Of a stretch of 64,000 nucleotides of DNA, positions 7,370 to 16,992 are shown piece after piece (positions within the stretch are counted from its first letter, which is position 1; the number at the start of each line of letters is the position of its first letter). Made by a program: the position numbers and the translations under genes. Under the pieces are notes generated by a model that had not been told where the DNA came from, ran no database searches, and was given only the letters and a program-made list of their open reading frames with translations. The stretch comes from Virgifigura deserti (GTDB lineage Bacteria; Pseudomonadota; Alphaproteobacteria; Dongiales; Dongiaceae): contig QOZR01000002.1 in the NCBI GenBank assembly GCA_003576685.1, positions 186,001-250,000 of the forward strand, read 5' to 3'.

Positions 7370-9796
7370 ATGAAATCGCATGTTCAGGTCGCCGTGATCG
7401 GCGGCGGAGTCGTCGGCGCCAGCGTCCTCTATCATCTGACGAAGGCGGGCTGGAAGGACGTGGTCCTGCTAGAGCGAGACGAGCTCACCTCGGGCTCCAC
7501 TTGGCATGCCGCCGGCGGAATGCACACGATCAACGGCGACCCGAACGTCGCGAAGCTGCAGCAATACACGATCGACCTCTACAAGGAGATCGAGGAGATC
7601 TCCGGCCAGTCCTGCGGGGTCCATATCACCGGCGGCGTCATGCTGGCGGGAACGCAGGAACGCATGGATTGGCTGCGCCTCGTCCAGGCGCGTAGCCGCT
7701 ATCTCGGCATGAAGACCGAGCTGATCTCGATTGACGAGGCCCACAAGCTCTTCCCCATCCTCGACAAGTCGCAGTTCTTGGGCGCGCTCTACGACCCCAT
7801 AGAGGGCCATGTCGACCCCTCCGGCGTCACCCACGCCTACGCCAAGGCGGCACGGGTGCAGGGTGCCGAAATCTATCGCTTCACGCCGGTGACGGACTTG
7901 AAGCCGCGGCCCGACGGCAGCTGGGATGTCATCACCGAGAAGGGCAATCTGCATGCCGAGCATGTCGTCAATGCCGGCGGCCTTTGGGCGCGCGAGGTCG
8001 GCCGCATGGTCGGGCTGGAGCTGCCGATCCTCGCCATGGAGCATCAATACCTTATCACTGAGGAGATTCCCGAAGTCGTGGCCTTCAATGAGGCCGAAGG
8101 CAAGCAGATGCTCCACGCCATCGACTTCGAGGGCGAGATCTATATGCGCCAGGAGGGCAAGGGCATCCTCATGGGCACCTATGAGCGCGCCGGCGTCCCC
8201 TGGTCGGAGCGGCAAACCCCCTGGAACTTCAGCCATGAGCTGCTGCCGCCCGATCTCGACCGCATCGCGCCGTCGCTGGAGGTCGGCTTCAGGCACTATC
8301 CGGTACTTGAGCAGGCCGGGATCAAGCAGGTGATCAACGGCCCCTTCACCTTCGCGCCCGACGGCAACCCCGTGATCGGCCCGGTCCGCGGCCTGAAGAA
8401 CTACTGGGTCGCCTGCGGCGTCATGGCCGGGTTCAGCCAGGGCGGCGGCGTCGGCCTCGTCCTGTCGAACTGGATGGTGAACGGCGACCCGGGCGCCGAC
8501 GTCTGGGGTATGGACGTCGCGCGCTACGGTGATTGGGCGACGCTCGCCTACACGAACGCCAAGGTCCGCGAGAACTATTCGCGCCGCTTCCGCATCCGCT
8601 TCCCGAACGAGGAGCTTCCCGCCGCACGGCCGCTGCGCACGACGCCGGTCTATGACCGGCTGAAGGCGAAGGGTGCCGTCTTCGGCGTCGGCTATGGCCT
8701 CGAATATCCGCTGTGGTTCGCGCCCGAGGGCATGGAGCCGACAGAGGAGGTGACCTTCAAGCGCTCGAATGCGCATGGTCCGGTCGACGAGGAATGCCAT
8801 GCGGTCCGTAACGCCGTCGGCCTGATCGAGACCTCGAGCTTCGCCAAATACGAAGTCACCGGGTCGGATGCCGAGGGCTGGCTGTCGCACCTGCTGGCCA
8901 ACCGCATGCCCCGCCAGGGCCGCGTCGTTCTGACCCCGATGCTGAACCCGGACGGCAAGCTGATCGGCGACTTCACCGTGGCGAAGGCTGGCCCGGAGCG
9001 GTTCTACCTGTTCGGCTCGGGCCCGGCCGAGGATTATCACATGCGCTGGTTCGAGGCGCATCTCCCTGAGCAGGGCGTCGCCGTGCGCTCGCTGCGGAGC
9101 GAGATTCTCGGCTTCTCCGTCGCCGGCCCGAAGTCGCGCGAGCTCCTTCAGCGCTTGACGCCGGAAGACCTGTCGAACGCCGCGTTTCCCTTCATGTCGT
9201 TCCGTGAGCTGGATCTCGGCATGATTCCGGTCAAGGTCGGCCGCCTCACCTTCACCGGCGACCTCGGTTACGAGATCTGGGTTAAGGCCGACTATCAGCT
9301 CGCCCTCTATGAGCTGCTGCTCGAGGCCGGCAAGGATCTCGGCCTCCGGCAGTTCGGCTCTCGCGCCCTCGGCGCGCTGCGCCTCGAGAAGAGCTTCGGA
9401 ACCTGGGCGCGCGAATTCCGGCCGATCTACGGCCCCTTCGAGGCCGGCCTCGACCGCTTCGTCGCACTGGAGAAGAACGACTTCATCGGCCGCGACGCCG
9501 CCTTGCGGGAGAAGGAGGAAGGCCCCCGCCACCGCCTCGTCACCTTCGCCGTCGACGAGACCGACGTGGACGTGATCGGCGACGAGCCGGTCTGGCACGA
9601 CGGCAAGGTCGTCGGCTGGGTCACGTCGGGCGGCTACGCGCACCATATCGGCAAGTCGGTCGCGCTGGCCTACATCCCGGCCGAACTCGCCGCCGAGGCC
9701 AGCGGCTTCGAGATCGAGATCCTCGGTGAGCGGAAGCCGGCCGCAATCTCGCTGCAGCCGCTGTTCGATCCCCAGGGCAAGCGGATGCGTGGCTGA
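7370..9796 (+). CDS. Dimethylglycine/sarcosine dehydrogenase family flavoprotein with GcvT domain
   Basis: Large demethylating flavoenzyme, 808 aa, cytoplasmic. The N-terminal DAO domain has the dinucleotide motif VIGGGVVGASVLYHL and the SGSTWHAAGG segment whose His carries covalent FAD in dimethylglycine dehydrogenase. The middle FAO_M region (from about residue 370) is followed by a GcvT-type tetrahydrofolate domain (from about 430) with RLEKSFGTWAREF and C-terminal GYAHHIGKSVALAYIP. It oxidatively removes a methyl group from dimethylglycine or sarcosine and passes one carbon to folate; which substrate cannot be told by eye. A GAGAG site precedes ATG 7370. A convergent GcvA-like LysR gene follows. 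Confidence 0.92.
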   Translation: MKSHVQVAVIGGGVVGASVLYHLTKAGWKDVVLLERDELTSGSTWHAAGGMHTINGDPNVAKLQQYTIDLYKEIEEISGQSCGVHITGGVMLAGTQERMDWLRLVQARSRYLGMKTELISIDEAHKLFPILDKSQFLGALYDPIEGHVDPSGVTHAYAKAARVQGAEIYRFTPVTDLKPRPDGSWDVITEKGNLHAEHVVNAGGLWAREVGRMVGLELPILAMEHQYLITEEIPEVVAFNEAEGKQMLHAIDFEGEIYMRQEGKGILMGTYERAGVPWSERQTPWNFSHELLPPDLDRIAPSLEVGFRHYPVLEQAGIKQVINGPFTFAPDGNPVIGPVRGLKNYWVACGVMAGFSQGGGVGLVLSNWMVNGDPGADVWGMDVARYGDWATLAYTNAKVRENYSRRFRIRFPNEELPAARPLRTTPVYDRLKAKGAVFGVGYGLEYPLWFAPEGMEPTEEVTFKRSNAHGPVDEECHAVRNAVGLIETSSFAKYEVTGSDAEGWLSHLLANRMPRQGRVVLTPMLNPDGKLIGDFTVAKAGPERFYLFGSGPAEDYHMRWFEAHLPEQGVAVRSLRSEILGFSVAGPKSRELLQRLTPEDLSNAAFPFMSFRELDLGMIPVKVGRLTFTGDLGYEIWVKADYQLALYELLLEAGKDLGLRQFGSRALGALRLEKSFGTWAREFRPIYGPFEAGLDRFVALEKNDFIGRDAALREKEEGPRHRLVTFAVDETDVDVIGDEPVWHDGKVVGWVTSGGYAHHIGKSVALAYIPAELAAEASGFEIEILGERKPAAISLQPLFDPQGKRMRG

Positions 9797-9871
9797 TCGC
9801 CTCGGATTAGCTCGGCGGACAGGGGGCGATCAGACCAAGGGACGAGAAGCGCCCCCTCCCCCCCGTGACCG

Positions 9872-10762
9872 TTACGCCTCGCTTGCGAGCTCTTGGAGGA
9901 GCCAATCGCGGAAGGCCCGGATTTTTCCCGAACGCCGCCGCGCCTCGGGATAGACGAGCCAATAGCTCGCCCCGGATCTGTGGACCAGGGGGAAGGGCTG
10001 CACAAGGCGGCCTGCGGCGACCTCCTCGGCGAAGAATGCAGGTGTCAGGATGGCCACGCCATGGCCGGCGAGCGCGACGTTTCCCGCAAGATGCTGCGTG
10101 CCGACCCGCATCTCGGTGCGGCGCGAAAGGTCCGGCGCCGGGAGGCCCGCAGCAGTGAACCAGTCCATCCACCATGGGTCCGCCGGGTCTATCAGCGGCA
10201 GTTTCAAGAGATCGGCCGGGGCGTCGAGCGGCCCCATCCTGTCGAGGAGGCCCGGACTCAGCATGGGCGTGTAGTCGACCGCCATCAGCCGATGGGCCGC
10301 GAGACCCGACCAGCAACCGTCACCGCAGCGAATGCCGATGTCCATCTCCTGGCGGGCGAAGTCAACGAGGTGCCCCGACACGTCGAGCCGGACGGCGATG
10401 CCCGGATGGGCAAGCTGGAAGGCGCCGAGGCGTGGCACCAGCCAGTTCGAGGCGAAGGTGTTCACGGCGCTGACGGAGAGCACCCCTTCGGCCGTTTCGC
10501 CCAAATCCTCGAAGGCAGCGCGGAGGGTGGAAAAGGCCTCGGTGACCGCCGGGGCGAGGCGCCGCCCCGCCTCCGTCAGCACAACCCCGCGCGAACCGCG
10601 TAGGAAGAGCGGCCCGGCGAGCCGCTCTTCGAGAAGCTTGATCTGGTAGCTCATGGCCGCCTGCGTCATGCCGAGCTCGTGCGCCGCACGCGTGAAGCTC
10701 TGGTGGCGGGCGGCGGCCTCGAAACAGCGGATTGCGGCGAGTGGCGGCAGGTAAGCTGTCAT
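9872..10762 (-). CDS. LysR family regulator, GcvA-like
   Basis: LysR-type activator/repressor of 296 residues. The winged helix spans residues 5-65 (LAAIRCFEAAARHQSFTRAA, then QAAMSYQIKLLEERLAGPLF) and the effector-binding domain follows from about 90. The RHQSFTRAAHELGMTQAAMS style of N-terminus and the LPPLAAIRCFEAAARH opening are typical of GcvA-like members, which often control glycine or methylamine catabolism. It is convergent with the adjacent dehydrogenase gene, so it may regulate that gene only in trans. A divergent DUF1127-like gene starts 99 bases away and could share its operator. Confidence 0.92.
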   Translation of the reverse strand: MTAYLPPLAAIRCFEAAARHQSFTRAAHELGMTQAAMSYQIKLLEERLAGPLFLRGSRGVVLTEAGRRLAPAVTEAFSTLRAAFEDLGETAEGVLSVSAVNTFASNWLVPRLGAFQLAHPGIAVRLDVSGHLVDFARQEMDIGIRCGDGCWSGLAAHRLMAVDYTPMLSPGLLDRMGPLDAPADLLKLPLIDPADPWWMDWFTAAGLPAPDLSRRTEMRVGTQHLAGNVALAGHGVAILTPAFFAEEVAAGRLVQPFPLVHRSGASYWLVYPEARRRSGKIRAFRDWLLQELASEA

Positions 10763-10861
10763 AAGTGGGGCTTATGCTACCCCATCGAGCTTTCGTTGGA
10801 AAGCAGGGCCTGGTTGGCTCAAATGGATGGTGTGCCCATCAGCAAATCAGGCAACACCACC

Positions 10862-11089
10862 ATGGCCCAGCCCTCGCACTGCCTCGCATCGCAGCCTGCC
10901 GCGCCGCCGCGGCTCCGGCTCTTTTGCTGGCTGCCGCACTGGCTCGCGCTGCGGCTCCCGGTGGTTTCCAGGGTCGCTCTCAGGGCCGTTCCCAGAATCG
11001 ACCCGGACAGCCTTCCGGATTACCTTAAGCGGGATCTCGGCTTCGCCGATGGCCGTGGCGCACAACCGCGACACCCTCAGCGTGACTAG
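10862..11089 (+). CDS. DUF1127-like small protein (75 aa)
   Basis: Short reading frame starting at ATG 10862. The C-terminal half reads RAVPRIDPDSLPDYLKRDLGFADG, which has the form of the YjiS/DUF1127 motif (helix, then L..DLG or DIG). The N-terminal half is hydrophobic/aromatic (LRLFCWLPHWLALRLP). DUF1127 proteins are small, mostly uncharacterised and often stress-related; some bind RNA through an Arg-rich tail. Only a poor ribosome binding site is visible, and the reading frame is open well upstream. It is divergent from the LysR gene. Assignment is by eye and tentative. Confidence 0.45.
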   Translation: MAQPSHCLASQPAAPPRLRLFCWLPHWLALRLPVVSRVALRAVPRIDPDSLPDYLKRDLGFADGRGAQPRHPQRD

Positions 11090-11133
11090 CGGTCCGCGCA
11101 GCCACCGGCCCAGGGACAGATCGCGCCTCGCCT

Positions 11134-11988
11134 TCATTCGGACGAGGCTGTATCCATCGCACCGTAGTCGAACGGCTGCAGGCGGGCGGCCTGCTCCGGC
11201 GTGTAAGGAACGGTATAGGCGTTGTACACCGGATCGTAGGCGTCTTCGAGATAAGGGAAGGCATAGGGTCCGCCCTCGTCGACGACATCGTCCGGATCCA
11301 CGACCACGGCCATCAGCTTTCCCTTCCGGCTGAAGATCAGATCCTCGACCGTGCCGTAGTGGGAGAGGCCGGTCGCGGCGACATCGCCGCCGATCAGTGA
11401 CGCGGCCTGCCAGCCGCCCGTCCTCTCGATTGCTTCGTCCACGGACTCGTCGCCGTCGATCAGATCGAAGTCGTCGACATTCTCCTCGTTCACGGGAATC
11501 GACACCGTCGCCATGTCTGCGGCAACCTCCGCGTCGGACCACGGGACGAGGAGATGCGTATCGCCGATATCGAGAACGCCGCCGGTCTCGACGATGATTC
11601 CCGCGAGTGCCCCCTCGGTTTCGACGAGAAGGTCCTCCACATCCCCGATTACGGTGCCGTCGCCGCCCTGCACCGAAGTCTCGATCAGTTCACCCGCGCG
11701 CCAGCCGGAGTCATACAGCGCATCATATCCCCAGCTCTCGATATCGGTGACCTCGCCACGGTCTTCGATCTCGGGCGTCTCCAACTGCTCTTCGAACACA
11801 TCTGGCCCAAGAAATTCGTCTCCCTGTTGCGCGACGGCAGGCCCCGAAACGCCGAAAGCGAGCGCCGAAACGACGACGAGCATCTTTTCAGCCGCTCTTG
11901 GCTTCGGGTCCTCAGCCACACGCCGGGCGCGGTCCGTTGCGGAGACGACCACGTCGGTGAACCGGTGGATGCTCATTCCGTGCCTCAT
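11134..11988 (-). CDS. Exported PRC-barrel domain protein
   Basis: Acidic protein of 284 residues with two PRC-barrel-like domains, about 92-160 (AGELIETSVQ...GTVIGDVEDLLVE) and about 180-250 (AASLIGGDVAAT...GTVEDLIFSRKGKLMAVVV). PRC barrels are small beta modules seen in RNA-binding RimM, photosystem H subunits and many stress proteins. A Sec signal (MLVVVSALAFGVSGPAVAQ) begins at residue 36, so the true start may be ATG 11883 rather than 11988; neither has a strong ribosome binding site. With the later start the mature protein would be periplasmic. Role unknown. DoxX lies downstream on the same strand, 164 bases from this start. Confidence 0.8.
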   Translation of the reverse strand: MRHGMSIHRFTDVVVSATDRARRVAEDPKPRAAEKMLVVVSALAFGVSGPAVAQQGDEFLGPDVFEEQLETPEIEDRGEVTDIESWGYDALYDSGWRAGELIETSVQGGDGTVIGDVEDLLVETEGALAGIIVETGGVLDIGDTHLLVPWSDAEVAADMATVSIPVNEENVDDFDLIDGDESVDEAIERTGGWQAASLIGGDVAATGLSHYGTVEDLIFSRKGKLMAVVVDPDDVVDEGGPYAFPYLEDAYDPVYNAYTVPYTPEQAARLQPFDYGAMDTASSE

Positions 11989-12152
11989 GCCCGCCGTTGC
12001 CTCGCTTCGCTTAGGAAACGAGGCGCCAATGGGAAGGTTCCCACCTGGAAGCGGCAGTCTCCGAAGGCTCGGGCCCTAATGCGTCATCCGCAGCGTGGCC
12101 TTGGGATCATAGGTGACGGTCGCGGTTCCGCTCTGCGCGAGCCGTCGCCCGA

Positions 12153-12611
12153 TCAGAACGCGCGGCCGATGATTCGATCGATCGAGAAGCGCCGGGCGCC
12201 GTGGATCACGAAGAAGAAGCAGATGGCCGCCCAAAGAATCGACTTCTCCGCGCCGGGATAGCCCTGCCCCTGCACGGCCCAGTGGACCCAGACGGTTACG
12301 AGAAGCACGATCGTCGTGGCCAATGCGGCCGGACGGGTGAGGAAGCCGGCGGCCAGGAACAGGCCGCCGAAGAACTCCGTCGCGGCCAGAAGCGGAGACC
12401 AGATCTCGCCGGGCACGAAACCGAGGCTTTCGACCATGCCGATATTGCCGAACGGATCCATGATCTTGCCATAGCCATGCGTGGCGAGCGCGAGGCCGGC
12501 GAGCGCACGCAAGACGGCTTCGGACAGGCCGGCCAAGCCGGAGTAGACATTGCCGAGCGCCGGAATGATAAGCCGGCTTCCATGCCCTTGAACCGGATCT
12601 ATTGCAGACAT
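12153..12611 (-). CDS. DoxX family integral membrane protein
   Basis: Inner-membrane protein of 152 residues with about four hydrophobic helices. The first (GLSEAVLRALAGLALATHGYGKI) and the FFGGLFLAAGFLTRPAALA segment are characteristic of DoxX/DoxD-like proteins. ATG 12611 follows GGAGAAAGAGA, a good ribosome binding site, and is preferred over 12650. DoxX members associate with thiosulfate oxidation in archaea or with oxidative-stress complexes in bacteria; here there is no linked redox gene, so no reaction is assigned. Confidence 0.88.
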   Translation of the reverse strand: MSAIDPVQGHGSRLIIPALGNVYSGLAGLSEAVLRALAGLALATHGYGKIMDPFGNIGMVESLGFVPGEIWSPLLAATEFFGGLFLAAGFLTRPAALATTIVLLVTVWVHWAVQGQGYPGAEKSILWAAICFFFVIHGARRFSIDRIIGRAF

Positions 12612-12833
12612 TCTCTTTCTCCGCTGAAAGCTTTCAACCGGGGTGTTCACCGCCTCGCTGACGAGGCGGCCGGCAGCATCTTATGCGGTGACTCGGCCAC
12701 CGGCACAAGCGCTGCGGGCGAGGCACGAAGACCGCGGTTAACTCTTGCCTCGACTCCTGCGGAACCATTCTCCAACAACCTCATTAATGACTTACGAACG
12801 ACTGACGCCGCTTCCTGGTGAGACAAAGGTAGA

Positions 12834-13271
12834 ATGATGAAGAGGGTCACGGTCGGAACCGCCTGCGCGATCGCCCTGACGATCGGCTCTGGGACGATCG
12901 GCTTTGGGACGATCGGCTTTGGAAGCGCCAGAGCACAGGACCAAGGCACTCAAGACACGGCGGAGCGGATCTGTGCCCAGGGCACCTACTCGCTGCCCTG
13001 TCCGGAGGTCATCTGGTGTCCGGCCGGCAATTGCGGGATCGGCATCCCCCTTTCTGACGGGAACATCGAAATCATCTCCTCGAGCGAGGAGGAGATGCAG
13101 GGTACGCACCGGCGTCCTGTGCAGGCCGGCAATCCGATGTCGCTGCAGCACCTGGCCGGGAGGGTCATCGTCTTCGAGTGGGACGACAGCGGCGAGGTCG
13201 AGAACCCCGGCTCGGATCTCGTGATCAAAAACATTCTCTATGTCATCATGCCCCCGCCCAATGCCGGTTGA
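12834..13271 (+). CDS. Secreted Cys-containing protein of unknown function
   Basis: Begins [18 protein letters not shown], a Sec signal peptide with a Lys/Arg n-region, and the mature part starts near AQDQGTQD. The 145-residue product has a Cys-rich patch ([23 protein letters not shown]), suggestive of disulfides in the periplasm. The signal contains [11 protein letters not shown], encoded by a tandem 15-bp DNA repeat at about 12892-12921. An AAAGG site precedes the ATG. No family is recognised. It lies divergent from doxX and 50 bases before the molybdenum hydroxylase operon, so it might be co-transcribed with iorA. Confidence 0.72.
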   Translation: MMKRVTVGTACAIALTIGSGTIGFGTIGFGSARAQDQGTQDTAERICAQGTYSLPCPEVIWCPAGNCGIGIPLSDGNIEIISSSEEEMQGTHRRPVQAGNPMSLQHLAGRVIVFEWDDSGEVENPGSDLVIKNILYVIMPPPNAG

Positions 13272-13321
13272 GATCGGTTGTGCATGAGGCAGGCGGGGCC
13301 GGCAAATTCTCGGAGAGCTCA

Positions 13322-13774
13322 ATGGTCAAATTGCAGGTAAACGGTCAGGATCAGCAGTTCGATGGCGATCCTTCGATGCCCCTGCTCTGGTATCTCAGGG
13401 ACGAGCTGGGTCTGACCGGTACGAAGTTCGGCTGCGGCATCGCCGCCTGCGGCGCCTGTACGATCCACCTCGACGGCGAAGCCGTCCGCTCCTGCGTGAC
13501 TCCGGTAAGCGCTGCGGAAGGCCTGACCGTGACGACGATCGAGGGCCTTCACCCTGACGGGAATCATCCGGTTCAGAAGGCATGGCGGACCCTCGGGGTC
13601 GCGCAATGCGGCTACTGCCAGACCGGCCAGATCATGCAGGCGGTCGCCCTGCTGAACCAGACGCCGGAACCGACAGACGAAGACATCGACGCCACGATGT
13701 GGGGCAATATCTGCCGTTGCGGCACCTATACGCGCATTCGGACGGCCATCAAGCAAGCCGCCCAAGAGGCATGA
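13322..13774 (+). CDS. iorA: Molybdenum hydroxylase 2Fe-2S subunit (isoquinoline 1-oxidoreductase alpha type)
   Basis: Electron-transfer subunit, 150 aa. The N-terminal plant-ferredoxin-like domain has [18 protein letters not shown] (first 2Fe-2S cluster) and a later Cys in RSCVTP; the C-terminal helical domain has QCGYCQTGQ and NICRCGTY (second cluster). It carries electrons from the molybdenum subunit encoded 16 bases downstream. The start at 13322 is the first ATG before the conserved N-terminus. No FAD subunit is encoded, which is typical of IorAB-like enzymes that pass electrons to cytochromes. Confidence 0.94.
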   Translation: MVKLQVNGQDQQFDGDPSMPLLWYLRDELGLTGTKFGCGIAACGACTIHLDGEAVRSCVTPVSAAEGLTVTTIEGLHPDGNHPVQKAWRTLGVAQCGYCQTGQIMQAVALLNQTPEPTDEDIDATMWGNICRCGTYTRIRTAIKQAAQEA

Positions 13775-13790
13775 GTCAAGGAAGCCTGAC

Positions 13791-16082
13791 ATGACTGAGT
13801 GGAGCATCACGAACATCAGCCGCCGCGGCCTGCTCAAGGGCTTCGGTTCGGCCGGAAGTCTTGTTCTCGCCGCACAGATCCTGCCAATTCGCACTCTGTC
13901 CGCTCAGGAAACGCCGGTCTATGGCGCCGCGGCGATGCCGCACGGCACGGTCAATAATCCGCATGTCTTCCTTTCGATCGACCCGGATGGCGGCGTGACC
14001 ATCGTCAGCCATCGCGCGGAGATGGGGCAAGGCGTGCGCACGGGCCTGCCGATGATCGTCGCCGACGAGCTCGAGGCGGACTGGTCGCGGGTGCGCGTCG
14101 TCCAGGCGCCCGGCGACGAGCCCAAATACGGCAATCAGGACACCGACGGGTCGCGCAGCACGCGGCACTTCATGCAGCCGATGCGGGAGGCCGGCGCTGC
14201 GGCGCGGATGATGCTCGAAGCCGCCGCGGCCGCGCGCTGGAGCGTTGCCGCCGACGAGGTCGAGGCGAAGAACCACGAGGTGACCCATAAGCCGTCCGGC
14301 CGCAAGCTCGGCTATGGTGAGCTTGCGGCCGACGCAAGCGCCTTAGAGGTCCCGGAGAAAGACAAGATCCGCCTGAAGGACCCCTCGCAGTTCCGCTATA
14401 TCGGCAAGGACATGCCGATCATCGACGGCTTCGACATCACGACCGGCCGCGCCCTATACGGGATCGACACGCGGCTGGAGGGCATGAAGTATGCCGTGAT
14501 CATCCGGCCGCCCGTCTTTGGCGGCAAGGTCGCGTCACTCGACAGCGCGGAGGCGATGAAGGTCCCCGGCGTCGAGAAGATCATCGAGCTTGAAGGGGGC
14601 GTGGAGGCGCCGTCGAAGTTCCAACCGCTGGGCGGCGTCGCCGTCATCGCCCGCAACACATGGGCGGCCATCCAGGGCCGTGACGCGCTCAAGGTCACCT
14701 GGGACAACGGTTCGAACGGGTCATACGACTCGCGCGCCTACAGAAAGGAACTCGAGACAACGGCGCGCAAGCCTGCTCTGATCGTGCGCGACGATGGCGA
14801 TGTCGACGCGGCGTTCGGTGAGGCCGCAACGACGATCGAAGCCGAATATTACATGCCTCATCTCGCCCAGGCGCCGATGGAGCCGCCGGCGGCCACGGCG
14901 CGGATCGTCGACGGGAAATGCGACGTCTGGGCCTGCGTGCAGGCGCCACAGGCGACGCGGGTCGAGGTGTCGGAAAGGCTTGGCCTCCCCATCGAGGACG
15001 TGACGGTCAACCAGACGCTGCTCGGCGGCGGCTTCGGGCGCAAGTCGAAGCCCGATTTCGTCGCCGAGGCGGCGCTTCTGTCGAAGGCGATGGGCGGTGC
15101 GCCCGTTAAGGTGACCTGGACGCGCGAGGACGACATCCGTCACAGCTATTATCACACGGTCTCGGTCGAGCGGATCGAGGCCGGGCTGGATTCGGACGGC
15201 AAGCCCGTCGCGTGGCGGCATCGGAGCGTGGCACCGACCATCGGGTCGATCTTCGTTCCCGACCCGAAGCATGAGGCGCCGTTCGAACTCGGCATGGGCT
15301 TCGTCGATCTGCCCTTCGCGATTCCGAACATCCGCTGCGAGAACGGCGAGGCGGCGGCGCACACACGTATCGGCTGGTTCCGGTCCGTCTCGAACATCCC
15401 GCATGCCTTCGCGATCCAGTCCTTCGCCGGAGAGCTCGCCGCGGCGGCCGGCAAGGATCAGAAGGATTACCTGCTGGAGCTGATCGGCCCGGCACGGATA
15501 GCTGACCTTCGGTCCGTGGACTCGCTCTGGAACTACGGCGAGTCGCTGGAGGTGTACCCGATCGACACGGGACGTCTGCGTCGGGTGGTCGAGGTAGCGG
15601 CCGAGAAAGCAGGCTGGGGGCGCGAGCTGCCGCCGGGGCATGGCCTCGGCATCGCCGCGCATCGAAGCTTCGTCACCTATGTCGCCACGGTCGTCGAGGC
15701 GCGGGTCGAGGAGGACGGGGCCCTGTCGATACCGCGCGTCGACGTCGCCGTCGATTGCGGCGCTTACGTGAACCCGGACCGCATCCGCTCGCAGATGGAG
15801 GGGGCCTGCATCTATGGCCTGAGTCTGGCCTTGAAGAGCGAGATTTCCTTCAAGGACGGCCGGGTCGAACAAGGGAACTTCGACGATTACGAGGTCGCCC
15901 GCATCGACGAGGCGCCGCGCGAGATCCATATCCATTTGGCGGAGCAGAATTTCGACATCCCGCCCGGCGGCGTCGGCGAGCCCGGCGTTCCGCCCTTCGC
16001 GCCAGCGCTGACGAACGCGATCTTCGCCGCCACGGGAAAGCGCATCCGCAACCTGCCGATCCGCAATCAGCTCAGGAGCTGA
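13791..16082 (+). CDS. iorB: Molybdenum hydroxylase large subunit (isoquinoline 1-oxidoreductase beta type)
   Basis: Catalytic molybdopterin subunit, 763 aa. A twin-arginine signal is present ([20 protein letters not shown]), so the enzyme is probably exported folded to the periplasm with its small subunit. Molybdenum-site segments include [30 protein letters not shown] and the catalytic Glu in [14 protein letters not shown] near the C-terminus. The family hydroxylates N-heterocycles or oxidises aldehydes; the natural substrate cannot be read from sequence. It follows iorA by 16 bases and ends convergent with an HxlR regulator gene. Confidence 0.94.
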   Translation: MTEWSITNISRRGLLKGFGSAGSLVLAAQILPIRTLSAQETPVYGAAAMPHGTVNNPHVFLSIDPDGGVTIVSHRAEMGQGVRTGLPMIVADELEADWSRVRVVQAPGDEPKYGNQDTDGSRSTRHFMQPMREAGAAARMMLEAAAAARWSVAADEVEAKNHEVTHKPSGRKLGYGELAADASALEVPEKDKIRLKDPSQFRYIGKDMPIIDGFDITTGRALYGIDTRLEGMKYAVIIRPPVFGGKVASLDSAEAMKVPGVEKIIELEGGVEAPSKFQPLGGVAVIARNTWAAIQGRDALKVTWDNGSNGSYDSRAYRKELETTARKPALIVRDDGDVDAAFGEAATTIEAEYYMPHLAQAPMEPPAATARIVDGKCDVWACVQAPQATRVEVSERLGLPIEDVTVNQTLLGGGFGRKSKPDFVAEAALLSKAMGGAPVKVTWTREDDIRHSYYHTVSVERIEAGLDSDGKPVAWRHRSVAPTIGSIFVPDPKHEAPFELGMGFVDLPFAIPNIRCENGEAAAHTRIGWFRSVSNIPHAFAIQSFAGELAAAAGKDQKDYLLELIGPARIADLRSVDSLWNYGESLEVYPIDTGRLRRVVEVAAEKAGWGRELPPGHGLGIAAHRSFVTYVATVVEARVEEDGALSIPRVDVAVDCGAYVNPDRIRSQMEGACIYGLSLALKSEISFKDGRVEQGNFDDYEVARIDEAPREIHIHLAEQNFDIPPGGVGEPGVPPFAPALTNAIFAATGKRIRNLPIRNQLRS

Positions 16083-16109
16083 GCCACGGCGGGCACGCGG
16101 CGTCCGCGT

Positions 16110-16805
16110 TCACCCGGCGACCCGTTTCTTCTCCGCGGCGAACGGACTGAGGCCAAGCCATGTCCGCATGGAGCGGGCGAGTCCGTCATGCCCGGTGATC
16201 TGCATACGCTCCGCCGCGGCTTCGTCGGGGTCCGCCAAGCCCATCCAGATCGCGGTCATGGTGCGCAGGTCGGTCACGACGTAAAGATCGACATCCAGGC
16301 CAGGATCCACCGAGCACAGATCGACTTCTTCGCCCGGCTCCACGACCAGCCACCAATGACGTTTGGCTGGCTGAAGTTCCGGGTACAGAAAATGTATCAC
16401 GCAGCGCCGATCAGGCATGGGCGCCGGGTTTAGATTTCGCCGCATGTCCCACATCAGCAGGCTGGGGTCGAGATTGCGCAGGCTAGGCTGCGACTGAACC
16501 CAGCGCTGGCCCCAGACGCCCACCGCCTCCACCACCCGGCGCAGGTCGCGGCCCGCCTCGGTCAGGCGATATTCGTGGACGCCGGGCTCGCCCGCCCGGA
16601 CACGGCTGATCACGCCGGCTTCCTCCAGTTCTTTCAGCCGCTTGGAGAGTAAAGCCGGCGACATGCGCGGCACACCTCTGCGCAGCTCGTTGAACCGAGT
16701 ACTGCCGGCGACCAGCTCGCGCACCACAATCATCGTCCATCGGTTGCAAAGAACTTCCGCCGCCATGGCGACCGGACAGAACTGGCCGTAGCTTTGCGTC
16801 TCCAT
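16110..16805 (-). CDS. HxlR family regulator with C-terminal extension
   Basis: 231 residues. Residues 1-110 form the HxlR winged helix: GQFCPVAMAAEVLCNRWTM, RFNELRRGVPRMSPALLSKR, LKELEEAGVISR. The rest, about 120 residues, is an extra domain common in long HxlR proteins (possibly SCP2-like), which may bind a ligand. ATG 16805 is chosen because GGAGGCAGGGA precedes it; the longer reading from 16916 is not supported. It is divergent from the flavoenzyme gene, which is the likely target, and convergent with iorB. Confidence 0.9.
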   Translation of the reverse strand: METQSYGQFCPVAMAAEVLCNRWTMIVVRELVAGSTRFNELRRGVPRMSPALLSKRLKELEEAGVISRVRAGEPGVHEYRLTEAGRDLRRVVEAVGVWGQRWVQSQPSLRNLDPSLLMWDMRRNLNPAPMPDRRCVIHFLYPELQPAKRHWWLVVEPGEEVDLCSVDPGLDVDLYVVTDLRTMTAIWMGLADPDEAAAERMQITGHDGLARSMRTWLGLSPFAAEKKRVAG

Positions 16806-16947
16806 TCCCTGCCTCCTGATTATTGGATGCCCTGTAAACAGATAGCGCCCCCCTGTCGGGCGACTTGGGCATCGCCGCAAGCCTAGTACAGGTCGTGAAC
16901 TTGAGGCGAGTCGCAATGGAGGCGCATGCTCAGTCCAGGCACGACGA

Positions 16948-16962
16948 CTGTCGAGCCGACAG
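16948..16962. promoter_or_regulatory. Inverted repeat in the HxlR/flavoenzyme divergent region
   Basis: CTGTCG-AGC-CGACAG is a perfect 6+3+6 palindrome 30 bases before the flavoenzyme start and within the 187-base divergent gap. It is a candidate operator for the HxlR protein; binding is only inferred from position. Confidence 0.3.
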
Positions 16963-16992
16963 GAGAAATACGCTTACAGGAGACAAAGCACC

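Noticed and set aside
7469..9646. 725-codon minus-strand frame
   Set aside because: Antisense of the dimethylglycine dehydrogenase gene, whose FAD and GcvT motifs are clear.
10827..11333. 168-codon plus-strand frame overlapping the PRC-barrel gene
   Set aside because: Arg/Ser/Pro-rich shadow; the DUF1127-like frame and the PRC-barrel gene explain the two halves better.
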